Of a stretch of 64,000 nt of DNA, positions 1 through 7,811 are shown in pieces. The stretch lies in NCBI RefSeq assembly GCF_041915215.1, contig NZ_JAYSBV010000005.1; one strand, written 5' to 3'. How positions within the stretch are numbered: position 1 is the stretch's first letter; every line of letters begins with the position of its first letter. The notes below the pieces were generated by a model. That model worked only from the letters and a program-made list of their open reading frames with translations. It was not told the origin of the DNA and did not search any database. Source of the DNA: Zoogloea sp021286885. GTDB lineage: Bacteria; Pseudomonadota; Gammaproteobacteria; Burkholderiales; Rhodocyclaceae. A program made the position numbers and the translations under genes.

Positions 1-580
1 CGATGCTGGCTTCGTCCTTCACCCCCAGCCGGCGCAGCATGCCCGGGGCGAAGATGGCGCCGAAGATCCCGCACAGGATCACGAATACGGCGGTCAGGGA
101 GGCCAGGCCGCCCAGGCGTTCGGCAATCCCCATCGCAATCGGCGTGGTGACCGACTTGGGTGCCAGCGAGGCGAGGGTGGCGGGGCTTGCGCCCAGCAGG
201 GCCCCGATGGCGTAGGCCGAGAAGGCGGCGGTGAAGGAGCCCACCACCAGCGCAATCAGGAGCGGCCCGCCCATGGCCACGAGGCGCTTGAGCTGGGCAT
301 GGAGCGGAATCGCCAGGGCGACCGTGGTGGGCCCGAGCAGGAAATGCACGAACTGGGCCCCGTCAAAATAGCGCTGGTAAGGGGTGTGGGTGAGCTGGAG
401 CAGACTGACCAGCACCACCATCGACACCAGCACCGGATTGCACGCCGGATGGCCCTTGACGCGCCGGTGCAGGGTGATCGCGAAGGTGTAGATCAGCAGG
501 GTGAGGGTGAGCCACAGCAGGGGCTGGGCAGAAAGATAGACCCAGATCTCGGTCATGGCGCTGGTGGGAAGCGGGTTCAT
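1..580 (-). CDS. lrgB: LrgB/CidB family membrane protein (3' part cut by window edge)
   Basis: The reading frame opens with ATG at 580 and runs off the window edge, giving about 193 residues. It is almost entirely hydrophobic and carries the family signature PKSVTTPIAMGIAERLGG about 50 residues before the edge. LrgB proteins work with LrgA in the inner membrane and are linked to murein hydrolase control or organic-acid (pyruvate/glycolate) export; which applies here cannot be told. The start overlaps the lrgA stop by 4 bases (ATGA), so the two are translationally coupled. Partial only because the window ends. Confidence 0.9.
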   Translation of the reverse strand, partial: MNPLPTSAMTEIWVYLSAQPLLWLTLTLLIYTFAITLHRRVKGHPACNPVLVSMVVLVSLLQLTHTPYQRYFDGAQFVHFLLGPTTVALAIPLHAQLKRLVAMGGPLLIALVVGSFTAAFSAYAIGALLGASPATLASLAPKSVTTPIAMGIAERLGGLASLTAVFVILCGIFGAIFAPGMLRRLGVKDEASI

Positions 581-936
581 GCCTGATCCTCCGGCTGGGC
601 CTTGCCCCGGGTGAGCCAGTGCAGGGTGAGGCCGGTCACGGCCAGGCCCAGCACGGTGCTTGCCACCAGGGCAATCACGATGGGCCAGAGCTCATCCGAG
701 AGGCGGCTCATGTGCAGCATCACCCCGGTGCCGGCGGGCACGAACATCAGCGACAGATGCTGGAGCAGGGTGCCTGAAGTCTGGCGCAGCTCATGGGACG
801 GGCCCTGGCGCAGGATCAGATACGCGAGCAGCAGCCCCATCCCGATCACTGGGCCGGGTACAGGCAGTGAAAAACCCACCCGGAGGGATTCTCCGAGCAG
901 CTGGAAGACAAGCAGGAGGGCGAGGGCAGCAGGCAT
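577..936 (-). CDS. lrgA: LrgA/CidA family holin-like protein
   Basis: This is a 119-residue protein with four predicted membrane helices, the usual size of the LrgA family. Recognisable residues include FQLLGESL near the N-terminus and LPVPGPVIGMGLLL around residues 24-37. I chose ATG at 936 because it places the first helix immediately at the N-terminus as in relatives; a TTG at 966 would add ten polar residues. It lies directly upstream of lrgB with a 4-base overlap, forming a two-gene operon. Confidence 0.88.
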   Translation of the reverse strand: MPAALALLLVFQLLGESLRVGFSLPVPGPVIGMGLLLAYLILRQGPSHELRQTSGTLLQHLSLMFVPAGTGVMLHMSRLSDELWPIVIALVASTVLGLAVTGLTLHWLTRGKAQPEDQA

Positions 937-1005
937 GGGGCGGGATTTTCGGTCATCCTGCACCAATACGCCAGCCCGCCCCGCCCGGTTTTTGAGCAGG
1001 CGCCT

Positions 1006-1110
1006 TCAGGCTTTGCGGGTGATGGTCAGGGAGACAGCCCCCCGGTTGTTGTCGTAAAACTTCCAGGCATCATTGGCAAAGGCATACAGGTAGCCGCCTG
1101 TCTTGGGGGG
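1006..1110 (-). pseudogene. Out-of-frame lectin-like tail of the DUF2235 gene
   Basis: In the frame shifted by one base from the upstream gene this stretch encodes TGGYLYAFANDAWKFYDNN followed by RGAVSLTITRKA and a stop. The pattern GxxxxYxNDxxxxYxNNxGxxxVxI is what the end of LecA-type lectins looks like. Removing one base from the C run at 1105-1110 joins it to the main frame. It could be a real mutation, a phase-variable tract or a base-call error. Confidence 0.6.
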
Positions 1111-2545
1111 TATGGTGGGCCTTGCTACCCAGCAGGATGAGTTCGCCTTCGGTGGGGGTGCCGCTGGCGTCTGCATTGGCTTGATTGGCCACCATGCCCA
1201 CCAGCTGTAACCAATCCGCGTTCTCGAGCCGCTTGGTGCCCCACCAGTCAGAGCCTGTCTTGTGGGTCCAGTCTTTGTATTGGTTTTCCAGTTTGCCCAG
1301 CATTTCTCCGAAGGTTTGGGCGATGTGGCCGATTTGGAATCCACCTTTTTTGGGGCCATCGGGGGTGCATTTGATGTCTGCGTCCATCCATTCCCCGGTG
1401 GCCACAAAGTCGTAGGTGGCGCCTGCTTCCAGATAAACGCCGGTCGCATTCCAGTGGGGGCGGGCAAAGACGCTCAGGGTCACCGATTGGCCGACCTCCA
1501 GCTTTTGGGTGGGCCAGTAGGGGGCCTGGCTCAGGGGCGGCATCTGGTGGCGTTGGATGACTTGCGCCGAAAGTGCGGTGCTGGGCTGGGCCGCATCTAC
1601 CGGGGGCGTTGCGCGGGGTAGGGTGCGCAGCAGCTTCCAGAGACCAACGGCGGAGTCGTGCAGAACGCCTTGGGCGTCGGGCCGGATCTGCGCACTCATC
1701 GCCGTGTTGATGTTCAGGCCGACCGCCTGGGCTTCGTCCACCATCCACTTCAGGGCTCCGTCGGACAGGCCGGTTTCGGGATAGCCGCCCCCCACGTCGG
1801 AATGGACGCCCGCAAACCACACCTGCTTGAAGCTGCCATCCGGGGGGCGAGGGCTGGTGTCGTCCCACAGGGTGGGCGCAAAGCTGGCGCGCATCTCGTC
1901 CATGGCCACCGCATGACGTGCATGACGCACCTGAGCACTCAGCCGTGTGTCGTGAAAGCGGTATTTGCGGGCATCATCAAAGAGCTGGTCGATCAGTACC
2001 AGATCATCTGGTACGCCCAGGGCGCCCACGGTATCCCAGACGCCGATCATGTGAATGTCGACCTTGCCGCCTGGCAGGGGGCCCGCAATGAGGGGGTAAT
2101 CCTTGGGCCAGGAGGCAGGGGCCTCGGGCGTGCGATAGACATCGTTATACGCATGGGCAATCCGTGCCCATGCATCGCTGGTGGATAGCTTGGAAAGATC
2201 CAGTAGCCCGCAATGGGCGATCAGCCCGCCCAGGCTGCGTACGGTGAAGGCGCCCCGGCTGAAGCCGAACAGGAAAATCCGGTCTCCCGTGCTGTAGTGG
2301 CGGCATAGCCACTCATAGGCGCTTTGGATGTTGCGGCTCAAACCCAGGCCAATCCCGCCGCCCAGCGCTTTGTTAATCAGGTTCCCGTCGGCACCAACGC
2401 CCGGGTGGTAGTAACGGGTTTGGGCTGAATTCTCAATACACAGATTGAAGATCTTCACCACATTGGTTGGACACGGAAGCCCGTTGTCTTTTTGATCCGG
2501 GGTGTTCCATGTGCCATCACAGCAGACAACCAGATTCTTGCTCAT
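1070..2545 (-). CDS. DUF2235 alpha/beta-hydrolase-like protein, frame-interrupted near its C-terminus
   Basis: The protein starts MSKNLVVCCDGTWNTPDQ, the typical DUF2235 N-terminus, and has a lipase-type elbow (FLFGFSRGAFTVRSLGGL) around residues 110-130 and a GVWDTVGALG stretch. DUF2235 proteins include phospholipase-like type VI secretion effectors, but no secretion genes are nearby. The C-terminal ~150 residues form a separate domain resembling LecA (PA-IL) galactose-binding lectin. In this frame it ends abruptly in unrelated residues (QDRRLPVCLCQ); the matching lectin tail continues in the next frame to 1006. The shift lies at or near a run of six C at 1105-1110. The start at 2545 is preferred over one at 2590. 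Confidence 0.75.
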   Translation of the reverse strand: MSKNLVVCCDGTWNTPDQKDNGLPCPTNVVKIFNLCIENSAQTRYYHPGVGADGNLINKALGGGIGLGLSRNIQSAYEWLCRHYSTGDRIFLFGFSRGAFTVRSLGGLIAHCGLLDLSKLSTSDAWARIAHAYNDVYRTPEAPASWPKDYPLIAGPLPGGKVDIHMIGVWDTVGALGVPDDLVLIDQLFDDARKYRFHDTRLSAQVRHARHAVAMDEMRASFAPTLWDDTSPRPPDGSFKQVWFAGVHSDVGGGYPETGLSDGALKWMVDEAQAVGLNINTAMSAQIRPDAQGVLHDSAVGLWKLLRTLPRATPPVDAAQPSTALSAQVIQRHQMPPLSQAPYWPTQKLEVGQSVTLSVFARPHWNATGVYLEAGATYDFVATGEWMDADIKCTPDGPKKGGFQIGHIAQTFGEMLGKLENQYKDWTHKTGSDWWGTKRLENADWLQLVGMVANQANADASGTPTEGELILLGSKAHHTPQDRRLPVCLCQ

Positions 2546-2683
2546 GCTGAATGCTCCCGTGCTTGGTCCGTCGTAATGACAGCTAAGCACGGGAGGGCGT
2601 TACTTTCAATGGGAGATCATCGCCAATGAATGGGCACCGAATGGGCCGAAGTGTTCAATCCAATGCAGTGGATGCAGATGTTT

Positions 2684-3007
2684 TTACCAGACCCCGGCGG
2701 GGGCTTTGAGCCTTTCCACCGGCGTGTCTTTTTGCAGGTGCTGTTCGATCAGTTCGGGGATGTCGGCCACGGTCACGCCGCTGTACATCACGTTGTCGGG
2801 ATAGATCAGCACATTCGGCCCGGCCTGGCAGGGGCCCAGGCAGCCGGTGTTGGTCAGCAGATACTCGGCCCACAGGTTGCGCTGCTGGAATTCCTGCTGG
2901 AAGGCCTGCCACAGGGCGTTGCAGCCTTTTTCCTGACAGGAGCCCCGGGGGTGGCCGGGGGGACGGCCCTGGACGCAGACCAGAATGTGTTTTTTCGGCT
3001 TGGGCAT
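2684..3007 (-). CDS. Thioredoxin-like [2Fe-2S] ferredoxin (Shethna type), nif-associated
   Basis: The 107-residue protein has Cys11, Cys24, Cys56 and Cys60 in a C-x12-C...C-x3-C arrangement (GCLGPCQAGPN around the last pair), the ligand pattern of thioredoxin-fold 2Fe-2S ferredoxins such as the Azotobacter Shethna protein. An extra Cys29 is present. This family acts as a small electron carrier or nitrogenase-protecting protein in diazotrophs. A sigma-54 promoter at 3050-3064 and a NifA-type site at 3174-3189 lie upstream, supporting expression during nitrogen fixation. Confidence 0.85.
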   Translation of the reverse strand: MPKPKKHILVCVQGRPPGHPRGSCQEKGCNALWQAFQQEFQQRNLWAEYLLTNTGCLGPCQAGPNVLIYPDNVMYSGVTVADIPELIEQHLQKDTPVERLKAPAGVW

Positions 3008-3049
3008 GGGATGGCTCCGCTCGATTCAATGTAGGGGTGCTGTCATCAA

Positions 3050-3064
3050 GCAGGTTTTGCGCCA
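3050..3064 (-). promoter_or_regulatory. Sigma-54 (-24/-12) promoter of the 2Fe-2S ferredoxin gene
   Basis: On the minus strand the sequence reads TGGCGC-AAAAC-CTGC, with the invariant GG and GC dinucleotides exactly 10 bases apart; only one base of TTGC differs. It ends 43 bases before the ferredoxin start, and a TGT-N10-ACA site sits about 110 bases further upstream. Confidence 0.6.
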
Positions 3065-3173
3065 TTTTCAGACATCACGCTCAGGCCGCGCCGGGTGCGT
3101 GGAAAGTTTTTCCAAATCAGCTGCTTGGAGAAAACCATGGGTGTGGGCGTGGAGGCCGGCGGTGGGCCGGGTG

Positions 3174-3189
3174 TGTCACATCCATCACA
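3174..3189 (-). promoter_or_regulatory. NifA upstream activator site (TGT-N10-ACA)
   Basis: TGTCACATCCATCACA is an exact TGT-N10-ACA match. It lies about 110 bases upstream of the -24 element at 3064, the usual distance for a NifA enhancer. Confidence 0.55.
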
Positions 3190-3210
3190 TTGGGCGGTGT
3201 GGGCGCGGGC

Positions 3211-3546
3211 TCAGGGCTCCCGGGCTTCGGGCATCAGCGCACTCGGCGCAGCCACGGGCAGGTCGAGCCGAGGGGTAAAGGGCGCTGGGGCGTGCTCCGG
3301 CGATTCTTCGGGCAGTGCGGCCTGTGGGCTAGATGGGCGTGTGTTCTCTTCTTCCGGGGGGCTGCTGGCCAGGGGATGGGTGATCAGCGGAGCGTGCAAG
3401 GACGCCGATGGGGCCACGGGGGGGCTGACCCGGGGGGCGCTGGCGGGCAGCAGATGCATCAGCAGGGCCGGAACCATCAGGCTGCCCAGCAGCCCGCCCA
3501 TGACCAGGCAGAACAGGCGCAGGCGTTTTTGCGAAGCTTCAAACAT
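3211..3546 (-). CDS. Small single-pass membrane protein, proline-rich, unknown function
   Basis: A possible 111-residue protein with a short basic N-terminus (FEASQKRLRLF), one hydrophobic helix at about residues 11-33, then a Pro/Ser/Ala-rich tail with no recognisable domain. It stands alone between the ferredoxin and the sulfate-binding protein genes. The helix and the codon pattern favour a real gene, but no homologue is recognised and a chance reading frame cannot be excluded. Confidence 0.45.
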   Translation of the reverse strand: MFEASQKRLRLFCLVMGGLLGSLMVPALLMHLLPASAPRVSPPVAPSASLHAPLITHPLASSPPEEENTRPSSPQAALPEESPEHAPAPFTPRLDLPVAAPSALMPEAREP

Positions 3547-3695
3547 GCCGGCAAGATTTTACAAATTCAGAGGTTGGGATTGTCGCAGGAATTTTCGTGC
3601 GCAAGGCATGAGCTATTCAGTTTTGATTATTTGGGCCTCGGCCGAGTGTTTCTTAGACTGCATGCCTCAAACAATAATGACAGAGGCTTGCCCCT

Positions 3696-4721
3696 ATGAA
3701 TTTCCTTCTGAAAGCGATTCTGCTCCTCCTGCCCCTGGGGCTCCAGATCCTGCCAGCCCGGGCAGAGGTGGGTTTGCTGAATGTTTCTTACGACCCCACC
3801 CGGGAGCTGTACCAGGATTACAACCTGGCTTTCGCTACTTACTGGCGCAACAAGACTCGCCAGATCCTTACCGTGTCTGCCTCCCATGGCGGCTCGGGCA
3901 AGCAGGCCCGCAGCGTGCTCGATGGCAAGCAGGCGGATGTGGTGACCCTGGGCCTGGCGGCCGATATCGATCTGCTGGCTGATGGCCAGAACGCTACTGC
4001 AAAGCCCCTGATTCGCCCCGACTGGAAGCAGCGCCTGCCCCACAACGCGGCGCCCTACACCTCCACCATCGTGCTGCTGGTGCGTAAAGGCAACCCCAAA
4101 GGCATCCGCGACTGGGCTGATCTGGCCCGCCCTGGGGTGGAAGTGGTGACCCCTGATCCGCGCACCTCGGCGGGGGCCCGTTGGAATTATCTGGCCGCCT
4201 GGGGCTATGCCCTGCGCCAGCCCGGCGGTAACGAGGCCAGCGCCCGGGCGTTTGTGAGCCAGGTGTTCCGCAACGTCAAGAAAATGGAATCCGGCGCCCG
4301 GGGCGCCACGGCGGCCTTTGTAGTGCTGGGGCAGGGCGACGTGCTGATGGCCTGGGAGAATGAGGCCTATCTGGCGGTGAAGGAGTGGGGGCCGGATAAA
4401 TACGAAATCGTCACGCCCTCGGTGTCCATCCTCACCGAGCCCCCGGTGGCGGTGGTGGATGCAGTGGTGGATAAACGCGGCACCCGCAAGGAAGCCGAGG
4501 AATACCTCAAGTATTTGTACTCCCCCGAGGGCCAGGACATCATCGGCAAGCACTATTACCGCCCCGCCGACCCCCGGGTGGCGGAGCGCTATGCGCGCCA
4601 GTTTGCGCCCCTCAAGCTCTTTACCATCGATGAGGTGTTTGGCGGCTGGAAACGGGCGCAGAAGACCCATTTTGCCAAGGGCGGTGTTTTTGACCAGATC
4701 CTGACCCACTCTCCGGGTTGA
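3696..4721 (+). CDS. sbp: Periplasmic sulfate-binding protein of a sulfate ABC transporter
   Basis: The 341-residue protein has a signal peptide cleaved after about LPARAE, and then the hallmark Sbp/CysP motifs NVSYDPTRELYQDYN, SHGGSGKQARSVLDGKQADVVTLGLA and HYYRPADPRVA. Members bind sulfate or thiosulfate for CysTWA import. No permease or ATPase gene is adjacent, so the partner genes lie elsewhere. It is monocistronic as far as can be seen. Confidence 0.92.
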   Translation: MNFLLKAILLLLPLGLQILPARAEVGLLNVSYDPTRELYQDYNLAFATYWRNKTRQILTVSASHGGSGKQARSVLDGKQADVVTLGLAADIDLLADGQNATAKPLIRPDWKQRLPHNAAPYTSTIVLLVRKGNPKGIRDWADLARPGVEVVTPDPRTSAGARWNYLAAWGYALRQPGGNEASARAFVSQVFRNVKKMESGARGATAAFVVLGQGDVLMAWENEAYLAVKEWGPDKYEIVTPSVSILTEPPVAVVDAVVDKRGTRKEAEEYLKYLYSPEGQDIIGKHYYRPADPRVAERYARQFAPLKLFTIDEVFGGWKRAQKTHFAKGGVFDQILTHSPG

Positions 4722-4875
4722 TTGCTTTTGATTGCTTCTGAATCGGCAAGTTTTTTGCATGATCCCGCGAACTTCTGCTTCCGGCTAGACTCTAGGGCGG
4801 GGGCCCGTTGTCCAGCACGGCGGGCCCGCTTCCCCTGTCATTGCATTCGATTCACTCGATTTTCGGAGACCCCCC

Positions 4876-5343
4876 ATGAAGCAGATCATCAAGCCCCTGC
4901 TGGCCGTTCTGGCCGTGTGCAGCGCCACCACCGTTCTGGCCCAGCAGGCCCCCAAGCCCGAGCAGATCATCAAATGGCGCCAGTCCGCCTATCAGGTGCT
5001 GGGCTGGAACAGTGGCCGTATCAAGGCCAACCTGGAAGGCAGCTACAACAAGGATGAAGTGGTGCGCTCCGCCAACATCATCGCTGCGCTGGCCAATGGC
5101 GGTATGGGGAGTCTGTTCCCGGCCAATACCGAAACCGGCAAGGGCTGGCACGATACCGAAGTGAAGCCGGAGCTGTTCTCCAAGCCTGCCCAAGTGGGCG
5201 AGGCTGCCAAGCGCTTCGCCACCGAAGCCAATGAGCTGGCCAAAGTGGCCGCCACGGGCGATGCCGCCGCTGTGAAAGTGGCCTATGGCAAGCTGGGCCA
5301 GGCCTGCAAGGGCTGCCACGAAGACTTCCGCAAGAAGGATTAA
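4876..5343 (+). CDS. Cytochrome c' (class II, periplasmic)
   Basis: The 155-residue precursor has a signal peptide ending near TTVLAQ and a C-terminal heme site CKGCH at about residues 145-149, the class II arrangement in which the CxxCH is near the end of a four-helix bundle. Cytochromes c' bind NO or CO and are often used against nitrosative stress in denitrifiers. ATG at 4876 is preceded by a GGAG motif. A strong terminator at 5401-5440 follows. Confidence 0.93.
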   Translation: MKQIIKPLLAVLAVCSATTVLAQQAPKPEQIIKWRQSAYQVLGWNSGRIKANLEGSYNKDEVVRSANIIAALANGGMGSLFPANTETGKGWHDTEVKPELFSKPAQVGEAAKRFATEANELAKVAATGDAAAVKVAYGKLGQACKGCHEDFRKKD

Positions 5344-5344
5344 T

Positions 5345-5372
5345 ACCGCCACCGCCACCGCCACCGCCACCG
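5345..5372 (+). repeat. ACCGCC hexamer tandem repeat
   Basis: Four full ACCGCC units plus ACCG lie immediately after the cytochrome c' stop codon, between the gene and its terminator. The repeat is noncoding and could vary in copy number. Confidence 0.85.
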
Positions 5373-5400
5373 TCAAGGTGAGCGGGGCGTGGCCCCATGC

Positions 5401-5440
5401 AAAAAACCGGGAGGCCCCTTGGGGCGATCCCGGTTTTTTT
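5401..5440 (+). terminator. Rho-independent terminator, probably bidirectional
   Basis: AAAAAACCGGGA at 5401-5412 pairs with TCCCGGTTTTTT at 5428-5439, with an inner GCCCC/GGGGC stem. It serves the cytochrome c' gene on the plus strand and the end of the nif operon, which converges on it from the minus strand. Confidence 0.9.
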
Positions 5441-5477
5441 ACGTCTGCGAGCATGGGCCAGGCCTGGCCGGGTTGGT

Positions 5478-5882
5478 TTAGGCCTCGTCCGGCCAGGGGA
5501 TCAGCCGCAGTTCGCTGCCCATGCGCTCGCCCCGCCCCCAGGCGGTGGTGGCCTCCACAAACTGGCGTGGGAGGCTGGGGTGATCGACCAGTACATCGTG
5601 TTCGGCAAAAAAGCTGCCGTCCCCGTTGATGGTCAGATTGCCGCCCCGCCCGGCATCGTCCGGCGCCCAGCGCAGCACCAGCACGCACTCCTGGCTGTAG
5701 CTATCCACCCGCAGGCTGCATTCAGCCCGGTGGGGGTCGATGGCCAGGGTCGGGAGCCCGTGGCGTGCCAGTTCCTGATCGAGGCGTGCACAGATGCGCA
5801 GCACCAGGCCCGCGTGGCGGTCGCGTTCGGCCTCCAGAGCAGGGGCATCGGGCGCGGCGAGGGGCGGGGCGGCCGTGCTCAC
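5478..5882 (-). CDS. Uncharacterised protein, last gene of the nifENX operon
   Basis: The 134-residue soluble protein has an Ala-rich N-terminus and a beta-rich second half (LRVDSYSQECVLVLRW, NLTINGDGSFFAEHDVL). No catalytic motif is recognised. Its ATG overlaps the fdxB stop by 4 bases, so it is translated with the nif operon and probably has a supporting role in nitrogen fixation; that is inferred from position only. Confidence 0.72.
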   Translation of the reverse strand: MSTAAPPLAAPDAPALEAERDRHAGLVLRICARLDQELARHGLPTLAIDPHRAECSLRVDSYSQECVLVLRWAPDDAGRGGNLTINGDGSFFAEHDVLVDHPSLPRQFVEATTAWGRGERMGSELRLIPWPDEA

Positions 5883-6160
5883 AGGCTGGCCGGGGAGTGG
5901 GTGTGACAGTCCTTGGGGCAGACCCGGCCACAGGCGCCGCAGCCGATGCAGTCCATCGCATCGGCAATGGCCATCACCATGGTGTTGTCGTCGTCGCCCT
6001 CGTCATCGTCGTCGAACTCCCGCTCGACGAGTTCAAACACGTTGCGCGGACAGACCTTGTAGCACCGGCCACAGCCGATACAGGTTTCCTGGTTCAGGTC
6101 GGTCACGAAAGTGGGGGTGTAGGATTTGCCCCCCCGGGTCAGCCCGGTGATGGTTTCCAT
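5879..6160 (-). CDS. fdxB: nif-specific ferredoxin III, 2x[4Fe-4S]
   Basis: The 93-residue protein contains CIGCGRCYKVCP near residues 27-38 and CIGCGACGRVCP near 71-82, two 4Fe-4S binding motifs separated by an acidic insert (EFDDDDEGDDD). This spacing and the N-terminal GLTRGGKSYTPTFV match the nitrogenase-associated ferredoxin III/FdxB family. It supplies electrons for nitrogenase or cofactor assembly. It sits downstream of the DUF683 gene in the nifE operon. Confidence 0.92.
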   Translation of the reverse strand: METITGLTRGGKSYTPTFVTDLNQETCIGCGRCYKVCPRNVFELVEREFDDDDEGDDDNTMVMAIADAMDCIGCGACGRVCPKDCHTHSPASL

Positions 6161-6204
6161 GATGAATGTTCCGTTAGCGTTGCAGATAGAGTGCGGTGCA
6201 GGGC

Positions 6205-6420
6205 TCAGGCCGGTGTGCTGCTGGCGGCCTGGAGTTTCTTGTTGGCTTCGTCCCAGGCCTGGCAGGCTGCGTAGGTGGATTGGGCCATTTCAGGGATTTC
6301 CTGGTAGCCGGCGGGGAGCCGGTCTTCCACCAGGTCGTGCATCTTGGAAGCCCATTCGGAGGCGATGCGCTTGAGCTTGCGCACTTCCTTGTCGAGGGCC
6401 TTCAGTTCGTCTTCGCTCAT
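6205..6420 (-). CDS. DUF683/CCE_0567-family nif-associated small protein
   Basis: The 71-residue helical protein begins SEDELKALDKEVRKLKRIA and matches the small DUF683 proteins found after nifX and the DUF269 gene in diazotrophs. Relatives form helical dimers and have been reported to bind metal; the exact role is not known. It lies between the DUF269 gene and fdxB on the same strand with short gaps. Confidence 0.88.
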   Translation of the reverse strand: MSEDELKALDKEVRKLKRIASEWASKMHDLVEDRLPAGYQEIPEMAQSTYAACQAWDEANKKLQAASSTPA

Positions 6421-6439
6421 GGTGTGCTCCCCGGGTGGC

Positions 6440-6904
6440 TTACAGGCCGGCGACTTCGCCGTACTTGCCGATGATGGTGGTGGCCACCGACAGGATCTTG
6501 TCGGCCTCGTCCTTCATCTTGGAAATGCTGTCAAAGCCGAAGCGGTGCACATCGCGCAGGGTGCGATCCACCACCACCAGCTTGCCGACGATGATCAGCG
6601 CCCGGCCAAAGCCTTCGTGGGTGATGTTGATGACCGAGGTGGCCATCAGGCCGCATTCCTTTTCCACCAGCACGGCGAGGCCGTTGTAGAAAGCCTTGAC
6701 CCGGGCGAGCAGCACTTCGTCCGGGTCGCCGATGACCGGAATCTCGCGGCGTTGGTCCTTGGTGACGATGTAGGGGGCCAGCACCCGCTCATTGGGCCAC
6801 CCGTCGTAGGTGCCATAGGAGTCAAGCGCACGCATCTGCTTGACCATTTCCTTCACAAAATCGGATTCCCAAATGCCTTCGTCGGCGGTGGTGGCGGTCG
6901 TCAT
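6440..6904 (-). CDS. NifX-associated nitrogen fixation protein (DUF269)
   Basis: This 154-residue protein has the DUF269 hallmarks FVKEMVKQMRALDSYGTYDGW near the N-terminus (residues 15-35) and EGFGRALIIVGKLVVVDRTLRDVHRFG in the second half. The family follows nifX in nif clusters and is thought to assist FeMo-cofactor work. I used ATG at 6904, which directly precedes MTTATTADEG; a longer frame upstream would overlap the rseC-like gene. Confidence 0.9.
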   Translation of the reverse strand: MTTATTADEGIWESDFVKEMVKQMRALDSYGTYDGWPNERVLAPYIVTKDQRREIPVIGDPDEVLLARVKAFYNGLAVLVEKECGLMATSVINITHEGFGRALIIVGKLVVVDRTLRDVHRFGFDSISKMKDEADKILSVATTIIGKYGEVAGL

Positions 6905-6905
6905 G

Positions 6906-7379
6906 TCATTGCTCCTTGAATAAAGGGGTCTGGAAGTAGATGGGTTGGGGGATGCCGTGGGCCTGGGGGCGGCTGGCAATGGCCAGCATGCGCACCCCGC
7001 TGGGGATGTGTTCGCCCACCAAGCGGGCCGCGACAAAACCGGCACAGGCGCCCAGCAGGGCCCCCAGGCCCTCGCCGGCGGCGCCCTGGGTGTGGCCCAG
7101 GGCCATGCCCAGAATCAGCCCGAGGAAGGGCAGGCCGTACACCAGCCCGACTGCGGTGGCCATGGTTTCGGAATTGACGGCCAGATCAACGATGTCGCCG
7201 GCCCGGGCGCCCAGATGGTTGTCCAGGCGCAGCACCATCCGGCCATGCAGTCCGGGCTTGCCTTCCTTGGGAATGCCGCAGCTGTGGGCGGTGCCGCAGC
7301 TGGTGCAGCCGCTGCCGCCGGCCTCCACTTCGGCCCAGCGTTCGGTGGCGGAAAGGACGCGACCCTGTTCGATGATCAT
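6906..7379 (-). CDS. RseC/MucC-family membrane protein with a Cys cluster, in the nif operon
   Basis: The protein of about 157 residues begins MIIEQGRVLS and contains a cysteine-rich segment (GCTSCGTAHSCGI) near residues 25-37, then two membrane helices around 73-120. This is the RseC/MucC layout, a family tied to SoxR reduction by Rnf/Rsx complexes. In diazotrophs it is found with rnf or nif genes, suggesting redox support for nitrogenase. ATG at 7379 overlaps the nifX stop (ATGA), and family members begin at this point; an ATG at 7388 is possible. Confidence 0.85.
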   Translation of the reverse strand: MIIEQGRVLSATERWAEVEAGGSGCTSCGTAHSCGIPKEGKPGLHGRMVLRLDNHLGARAGDIVDLAVNSETMATAVGLVYGLPFLGLILGMALGHTQGAAGEGLGALLGACAGFVAARLVGEHIPSGVRMLAIASRPQAHGIPQPIYFQTPLFKEQ

Positions 7380-7801
7380 TCGCTCCACCCTTCCTCTTCC
7401 ATGGTGCTGAAGCGGTCATCGCCCTTGGGCATGCCTTTCTTCACCGCCTTGGCGAGCCAGCCGGTGGGGCCGTCGCGCAGCTCGTTCTGGAGCATCTCGA
7501 TCACCGAGTCGATGGTGGTGCCGCCCTCTACCTTGACCGGCTGGACGCCCTTGGCCAGCAGGCGCTGGATGGCAGAGGCGCCCACCGCCTCGGTGAAGAC
7601 GGCAGCGCAGCCGTCCAGCAGGGCGATCTTGGCGTCCAGCTTGCCTTCATGGCCGTCCATGGCGGTTTCGATGAACTGGGCCACCTCCACCAGGCGGGCG
7701 CTGTCGGCACCGATTTCGTGGATGGCAAACGCGCTGGCGGCGCCAAAGTGCTGGTCGATCACGACCCGGTTGCTGCTGGCAAAGGCGACGAGGATCTGCA
7801 T
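7376..7801 (-). CDS. nifX: NifX, NifB-co/FeMo-co precursor carrier
   Basis: A 141-residue protein of the NifX/NifB-C-terminal fold: QILVAFASSNRVVIDQHFGAA at the N-terminus, AALLDGC-like ALLDGCAAVF in the middle, and GVQPVKVEGG later. NifX binds FeMo-cofactor intermediates between NifB and NifEN. The ATG at 7801 lies 10 bases after the nifN stop; upstream in-frame residues belong to the nifN overlap and are not used. The charged tail (GMPKGDDRFSTMEEEGWSE) is typical. Confidence 0.94.
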   Translation of the reverse strand: MQILVAFASSNRVVIDQHFGAASAFAIHEIGADSARLVEVAQFIETAMDGHEGKLDAKIALLDGCAAVFTEAVGASAIQRLLAKGVQPVKVEGGTTIDSVIEMLQNELRDGPTGWLAKAVKKGMPKGDDRFSTMEEEGWSE

Positions 7802-7811
7802 GACGGTTTCC

